Source of the DNA: Kiritimatiellales bacterium
GTDB lineage: Bacteria; Verrucomicrobiota; Kiritimatiellia; Kiritimatiellales; Pontiellaceae
Direction of reading: 5' to 3'
Length of the DNA stretch: 10,119 bases
NCBI GenBank assembly: GCA_021734595.1
Contig: JAIPIO010000147.1
Location: forward strand, 1 to 10,119
The notes under the pieces were generated by a model, which was not told where the DNA came from, ran no database searches, and saw only the letters and a list, made by a program, of their open reading frames with translations. Of the stretch, positions 6,598 to 10,119 are shown one piece after another (the first letter of the stretch is position 1; every line of letters begins with the position of its first letter). The position numbers were made by a program, and so were the translations under genes.

Positions 6598-8316
6598 ATG
6601 GAACATGACTTTAAAAATTCCGTTCTCGAGGAGCTCATCCAAACCGGCGTGATTACCGAAGAACAGGCGGAGGCCATCAACGAGGAACATCTCCGCATGG
6701 GCCGTCCGGTCCACCAGGTGGCCGTGGATCTGGACTTTCTCGAGGAAAGGCAGTACTTGGATGTGGTTGCCCACCAGCTCTCCACAACCGTCGTCTCCCT
6801 GGGCGAAAGTTCCTTCCAACCCAAAGCGGTAAAGGCAGTGCCGTCCAGCATCGCACGCATGTACCGGGTGATGCCCTACCGTCTCGAAGGCGATACGCTG
6901 ACATTGGCGGTATCCGACATCCCCAGCCCCGCCGCGGTCGATGAAATCGCATTTGTTCTTTCCCGCAGCATCGATCTGGTGGTGGCGTCCGCCGATGAAA
7001 TTGACGCGACCATCATTCGCCTCTATGGCGAAGAGAACGAATCCGTTACGGAACTGCTGGCCGCCCTGGAGGCCGACCTGGAGGATGCGGGCGATCTGAT
7101 CAACCGCCTGTCGGGCGACAGCGACATGATCGATATCGACGATCTTGAACATGCCGCCAGTTCCACGCCGGTGGTCCGTTTCGTCAATCTGGTGCTCTAC
7201 CAGGCGGTAAAAGACCGTGCTTCCGATATTCACTTCGAGCCGTTCGAACACGAGTTCAAGATCCGCTACCGGGTGGACGGCGCACTCTACGAAATGTCGC
7301 CGCCGCCCAAACGGCTGGCGTTGCCGATCATCTCCCGCATCAAGGTAATCTCCGGTCTGAACATTGCGGAAAACCGCCTCCCGCAAGACGGGCGCATCCA
7401 GCTCTCCGTGGCAGGCAAAGCCATCGATTTCCGCGTATCCACCCTGCCTACCCAGTTTGGCGAAAGCGTGGTGCTCCGCGTGCTCGACCGCAGCAATGTT
7501 CAGCTCGATGTCGACAACATCGGCTTCCCGGACGACATCAAGCAGGTGGTCCTGGAGGACATCGCAAAACCCAACGGCATCATCATCGTTACGGGGCCGA
7601 CCGGCTCCGGTAAAACCACCACGCTGTACGCCGCGCTACAGCATATCAACAAGATCGAGACCAAAATCCTAACCGCCGAAGACCCGGTGGAATACGATGT
7701 GGACGGTATCATCCAGCTTCCGGTCAGGGATGCGATCGGTTTGACCTTTTCATCCGCCCTGCGTTCTTTTCTGCGCCAGGACCCCGATGTGATCATGGTC
7801 GGGGAGATCCGCGACCTTGATACCGCGCAGATTGCCATCCAGGCCTCCCTCACCGGCCACCTGGTATTCAGCACCCTGCACACCAACGATGCCGCCGGCG
7901 CGATCACCCGCCTGATCGATATGGATGTTGAGCCGTTCCTGATCTCCTCCACGCTCGAAGCGATCCTGGCGCAACGGCTGCTCCGCACCATTTGCAAAAA
8001 ATGCCGTAAACCGTTCCAGCCGGACAGCAAGGTGCTCGATCTGCTCGAGCTCTCCCAGCAGCAGGTCGGCGACCAGCCCTTCTTCTTTGGCGAAGGGTGT
8101 TCCGAATGCAACCAGACCGGCTACAGCGGCCGGCGCGCCATTTTTGAATACATGCGGATCAACGATGCGTTGCGGGCGGAAATCATTGACCGCAGGCCGA
8201 CCCTGGCATTGCGGAACAAAGCCGTCGAAATGGGCATGCGCACGTTGCGGGAGGACGGCATCCGCTGTATTCTGGATGGATACACCACCGTGGAAGAGGT
8301 TACCCAGTACACTTAG
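6598..8316 (+). CDS. pilB: PilB/GspE-family assembly ATPase (second copy)
   Basis: A second motor ATPase of the same family, 572 residues. The N-terminal domain (about 1-145) differs strongly from that of the first copy, while the core is well conserved: SDIHFEP (209-215), Walker A GPTGSGKTTT (333-342), AEDPVEY (360-366), canonical RQDPD followed by VIMVGEIRD (398-406, Glu403), and STLHTND (425-431). C466/C469 and C501/C504 form the zinc site. An acidic stretch (about 159-184) links the domains. GGGGA lies ten bases before the ATG, 18 bases after the pilT stop. The pilC gene follows 22 bases downstream, the classical partner of an assembly ATPase, so this copy may be the main extension motor. 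Assignment to family is certain; division of labour with the first copy is inference. Confidence 0.93.
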   Translation: MEHDFKNSVLEELIQTGVITEEQAEAINEEHLRMGRPVHQVAVDLDFLEERQYLDVVAHQLSTTVVSLGESSFQPKAVKAVPSSIARMYRVMPYRLEGDTLTLAVSDIPSPAAVDEIAFVLSRSIDLVVASADEIDATIIRLYGEENESVTELLAALEADLEDAGDLINRLSGDSDMIDIDDLEHAASSTPVVRFVNLVLYQAVKDRASDIHFEPFEHEFKIRYRVDGALYEMSPPPKRLALPIISRIKVISGLNIAENRLPQDGRIQLSVAGKAIDFRVSTLPTQFGESVVLRVLDRSNVQLDVDNIGFPDDIKQVVLEDIAKPNGIIIVTGPTGSGKTTTLYAALQHINKIETKILTAEDPVEYDVDGIIQLPVRDAIGLTFSSALRSFLRQDPDVIMVGEIRDLDTAQIAIQASLTGHLVFSTLHTNDAAGAITRLIDMDVEPFLISSTLEAILAQRLLRTICKKCRKPFQPDSKVLDLLELSQQQVGDQPFFFGEGCSECNQTGYSGRRAIFEYMRINDALRAEIIDRRPTLALRNKAVEMGMRTLREDGIRCILDGYTTVEEVTQYT

Positions 8317-8338
8317 TTTTCAGTAAAGGAGCAGGACG

Positions 8339-9619
8339 ATGCCTAAATTCAGATATGCAGCACAGGACATTAAAGGCGTGGAAAAAACCGGCGTTGTAAC
8401 CGCCGCCAATGAAGCCGCGGCCATTACACAGATCCGGAGCCGCGGGCTATTCCCATCCGAAGTCGTCGAGGCTGAAAAAGGTGAAAAACTGCGCAAAGCC
8501 AAGGCGAAGCCCGGCGAAAAAACCGGCGCCACAAGCATGGAAATCAGAATGCCCGCCTTTCTGAGTACGGTGAAGCCCAAACAGCTCATGATCTTCACCC
8601 GCCAGATCGCCACGCTCATCCATGCCGGCCTGCCGCTGCTACGTGGGCTGAAAGTGCTCGAACGGCAGGAAAAGAACCCCGCCCTCAAACGGGCACTCAA
8701 CGATATCAACGAAACGATCGAGGGCGGCAGCTCGTTCGCCGAGGCGCTCTCGCACCATCCCCGTATCTTCAACAAGCTCTATATCAACATGGTGAAGGCC
8801 GGCGAGGTCGGCGGGGTGCTCGACGTCGTGCTTGAACGCCTGGCCGAGTTCATGGAAAAGGCGCAAAAGATCAAGAACAAGGTACGCAGCGCCATGACCT
8901 ACCCTATCGTTGTCCTCATCGTCGCCTCCGGCATCGTCACCTTCCTGATGGTTTCCATCATCCCGAAGTTCGAACAGATCTTCTCCGAAATGCTCGAAGG
9001 ACAGTCCCTGCCCGGCCTCACTTTGTTTGTTATGGGCATCAGCGACTTCCTGGTCAACCTCTTCACCAAGAACCTGCCCATACTGCTCGGCATTGTCGCG
9101 GCGATTGTTGCATTCTCGCTCTTCACCAAAAAAACCCGTATTGGACGCTCGTTCGCCGACCGCTTCAAGCTGTACGTTCCGCTGTTCGGCAGCCTGATCC
9201 GCATGAGTGTGCTCGCCCGGTTTGCGCGGACGCTCGGCACCCTGATGGAATCCGGCGTACCGGTGCTCCAGGCCCTATCCATCGTCAAGGAAACACTTGA
9301 AAACGAAGTCGTCGCCAGAGCCGTCATGGATATCCACGACAATGTCAAAGAGGGTGAAACCATGGCCGCGCCCATCGAAGGCAACAAGATTTTCCCGCCC
9401 ATCTTCACCAGCATGGTCGAAGTCGGCGAAGAAACCGGCGAGCTGCCCGCCATGCTTACCAAAGTGGCCGACATGTACGAAGACGAGGTCGACAACATCG
9501 TCGCCGCGCTCAGTTCCATCATTGAACCGCTGATGATCGTCATGCTCGCGCTCATCGTCGGCACCATCGTCATCGCGCTCTTCCTTCCCATGATCTCCAT
9601 CATCGGCAACCTGAGCTAG
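8339..9619 (+). CDS. pilC: Type IV pilus inner-membrane platform protein PilC/GspF
   Basis: Polytopic inner-membrane protein that couples the cytoplasmic ATPases to pilin insertion or removal. Its 426 residues are normal for the family. It starts with KFRYAAQDIKG (3-13), typical of PilC/GspF, then a charged linker (about 44-68). Two T2SSF repeats follow: about 84-207 (FTRQIATLIHAGLPLLRGL) and about 287-409 (FARTLGTLMESGVPVLQAL), each with the conserved GE...G pattern (AGEVGG 154-159; VGEETGEL 362-369). Predicted membrane helices are near 188-208, 246-263 and 397-420. AAAGGAG lies seven bases before the ATG, the best ribosome binding site of the cluster. It is the last gene of the cluster in this window; the following 500 bases hold no gene. 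Confidence 0.94.
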   Translation: MPKFRYAAQDIKGVEKTGVVTAANEAAAITQIRSRGLFPSEVVEAEKGEKLRKAKAKPGEKTGATSMEIRMPAFLSTVKPKQLMIFTRQIATLIHAGLPLLRGLKVLERQEKNPALKRALNDINETIEGGSSFAEALSHHPRIFNKLYINMVKAGEVGGVLDVVLERLAEFMEKAQKIKNKVRSAMTYPIVVLIVASGIVTFLMVSIIPKFEQIFSEMLEGQSLPGLTLFVMGISDFLVNLFTKNLPILLGIVAAIVAFSLFTKKTRIGRSFADRFKLYVPLFGSLIRMSVLARFARTLGTLMESGVPVLQALSIVKETLENEVVARAVMDIHDNVKEGETMAAPIEGNKIFPPIFTSMVEVGEETGELPAMLTKVADMYEDEVDNIVAALSSIIEPLMIVMLALIVGTIVIALFLPMISIIGNLS

Positions 9620-9717
9620 AAAATGCACGCCCCCGCAGACGGGAAGCGCGCACCACACCACATAGATTCAGGGAAAGCCGGTGCGGCGCGGGCTTCGCTT
9701 CCGATGGAGCCTGCCAA

Positions 9718-9783
9718 TCCAATGGTTGGAAGTAAGATTCCAGGGGTTGGAAAAGCTGTGGACGGAATTCCCAACCATTGGAA
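9718..9783. repeat. Three TTCCA-N-TGGAA palindromes downstream of the pilus cluster
   Basis: Same family as the copies at 3556-3668. At 9718-9730, TCCAA and TTGGA enclose TGG, the same centre as the copy at 3654-3668. At 9738-9752, TTCCA and TGGAA enclose GGGGT. At 9768-9783 the sequence is TTCCCAACCATTGGAA, which is the opposite orientation of the TGG-centred form with one extra C. The presence of both orientations suggests a dispersed element and not a product of tandem duplication. Confidence 0.78.
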
Positions 9784-9810
9784 CATGTGCCCGCAGATGA
9801 CGCGGATGGA

Positions 9811-10044
9811 CGCGGATTAATGGAAGCAATCGACCAGGGCGGCTTCCCTTCATGTGGGGCAGACTTTCCAGTCTGCCCTGCGCAGGCAGACGCGGATCAA
9901 TGGAAGCAACCGGCCAAGGCGGCTTCCCTTCATGTGGGGCAGACTTTCCAGTCTGCCCTGCGCAGGCAGACGCGGATTAATGGAAGCAACCGGCCAGGGC
10001 GGCTTCCCTTTCATGTGGGGCAGACTTTCCAGTCTGCCCTGCGC
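9811..10044. repeat. Three tandem copies of an 80-base hairpin-forming unit
   Basis: Copies span 9811-9890, 9891-9970 and 9971-10044. Copies one and two differ at four positions; copy three differs from copy two at two positions and one inserted T until it diverges at 10045. Each unit starts with CGCGGAT and holds two inverted repeats. The first is GGAAGC with GCTTCC (9822-9827 and 9842-9847 in copy one). The second is a perfect nine-base stem, GGGCAGACT and AGTCTGCCC around TTCC (9857-9865 and 9870-9878). In copies one and two the right arm can instead pair with a following GGCAGAC (9885-9891 in copy one). GACGCGGAT also occurs at 9799-9807 and 9809-9817, just before the array. No gene is encoded; the role is unknown. 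Confidence 0.9.
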
Positions 10045-10060
10045 CCCGCATGCGGGGCGC
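10041..10060. repeat. Perfect 20-base GC-rich palindrome
   Basis: GCGCCCCGCATGCGGGGCGC equals its own reverse complement. It begins exactly where the third 80-base unit stops matching the other two, replacing the GGCAGAC arm they carry. With no unpaired centre it would form a hairpin with a minimal loop or a cruciform. No T-run follows, so it does not look like an intrinsic terminator in either direction. Confidence 0.8.
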
Positions 10061-10064
10061 CACT

Positions 10065-10080
10065 TTCCCAGCCATTGGAA
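10065..10080. repeat. TTCCA-family palindrome, last copy
   Basis: TTCCCAGCCATTGGAA differs from the copy at 9768-9783 by one base and carries the same extra C in the left arm. A flanking T on the left and A on the right extend the pairing. It lies directly after the 20-base palindrome, so the 80-base array is bracketed by two near-identical copies in the same orientation. Confidence 0.7.
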
Positions 10081-10119
10081 AAAAGGGAAAAGGCAGAATG
10101 ATTCCAGGGATGAATCTCT

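Larger units (their letters stand above)
9620..10119. other. Repeat-rich non-coding region downstream of pilC
   Basis: No convincing gene is seen in these 500 bases. A frame at 9778-10101 is open only because it crosses the 80-base repeats, and its product is merely the repeat translated three times. From the left there are an unremarkable stretch with a weak long-range inverted repeat (GGAAGCG at 9642-9648 with CGCTTCC at 9696-9702), three TTCCA-type palindromes, three tandem 80-base units, a perfect 20-base palindrome and one more TTCCA-type palindrome. No hairpin followed by a T-run is present, so the pilus transcript's terminator is not identified. Confidence 0.75.

Noticed and set aside
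9857..9878. Intrinsic terminator for the pilus operon
   Set aside because: The stem is strong but no T-run follows it in any of the three copies, so the classical pattern is missing. It could still help RNA stability or Rho-dependent ending.
9811..10044. CRISPR array
   Set aside because: The whole 80-base period is conserved, so there are no unique spacers between short repeats, and no cas genes are present.
9778..10101. Open frame of 107 codons over the tandem repeats
   Set aside because: The product is only the 80-base units translated, and the frame shifts between copies because 80 is not a multiple of three. There is no good ribosome binding site.

Overview
The window is most consistent with a Gram-negative bacterium of the PVC superphylum (Kiritimatiellota, Lentisphaerota or Verrucomicrobiota). 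The reasons are the mix of an SGLT-type sodium/solute symporter, a secreted M60-like metallopeptidase with a glutamine-amidotransferase-like N-terminal part, a four-gene type IV pilus motor cluster, and intergenic space crowded with short palindromes and hairpin repeats. The assignment is inference from gene content; there is no rRNA or other phylogenetic marker here.

Left part, minus strand (1-3494): a secreted zinc-metallopeptidase-like protein (3494 to 1755) is followed after 115 bases by a sodium:solute symporter (1639 to the left edge). The symporter frame is interrupted by one in-frame TGA at 1079-1081, exactly where the family has a tryptophan (Trp/Tyr), and continues open in the same frame to the edge. 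It is therefore a single-base nonsense allele or a sequencing error.

Divergent intergenic region (3495-3811): four imperfect palindromes of the type TTCCA-N-TGGAA, then a possible promoter and a GGGGGA ribosome binding site leading to a TTG start.

Central part, plus strand (3812-9619): a tight cluster of a PilB/GspE-type assembly ATPase, PilT retraction ATPase, a second PilB/GspE-type ATPase and the inner-membrane platform protein PilC/GspF. The first two genes overlap by one base and the other gaps are 18 and 22 bases, so one transcript is likely. Together they are the cytoplasmic motors and membrane platform of a type IV pilus (or related secretion) machine. No pilin, prepilin peptidase, secretin or alignment proteins are in the window.

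Right part (9620-10119): no credible gene. It holds more TTCCA-N-TGGAA palindromes, three tandem copies of an 80-base unit that can fold into mutually exclusive hairpins, and a perfect 20-base GC-rich palindrome. The same palindrome family therefore flanks the pilus cluster on both sides. These repeats, the interrupted symporter and the duplicated assembly ATPase are the points most worth checking; nothing in the window clearly shows a wholly new system.
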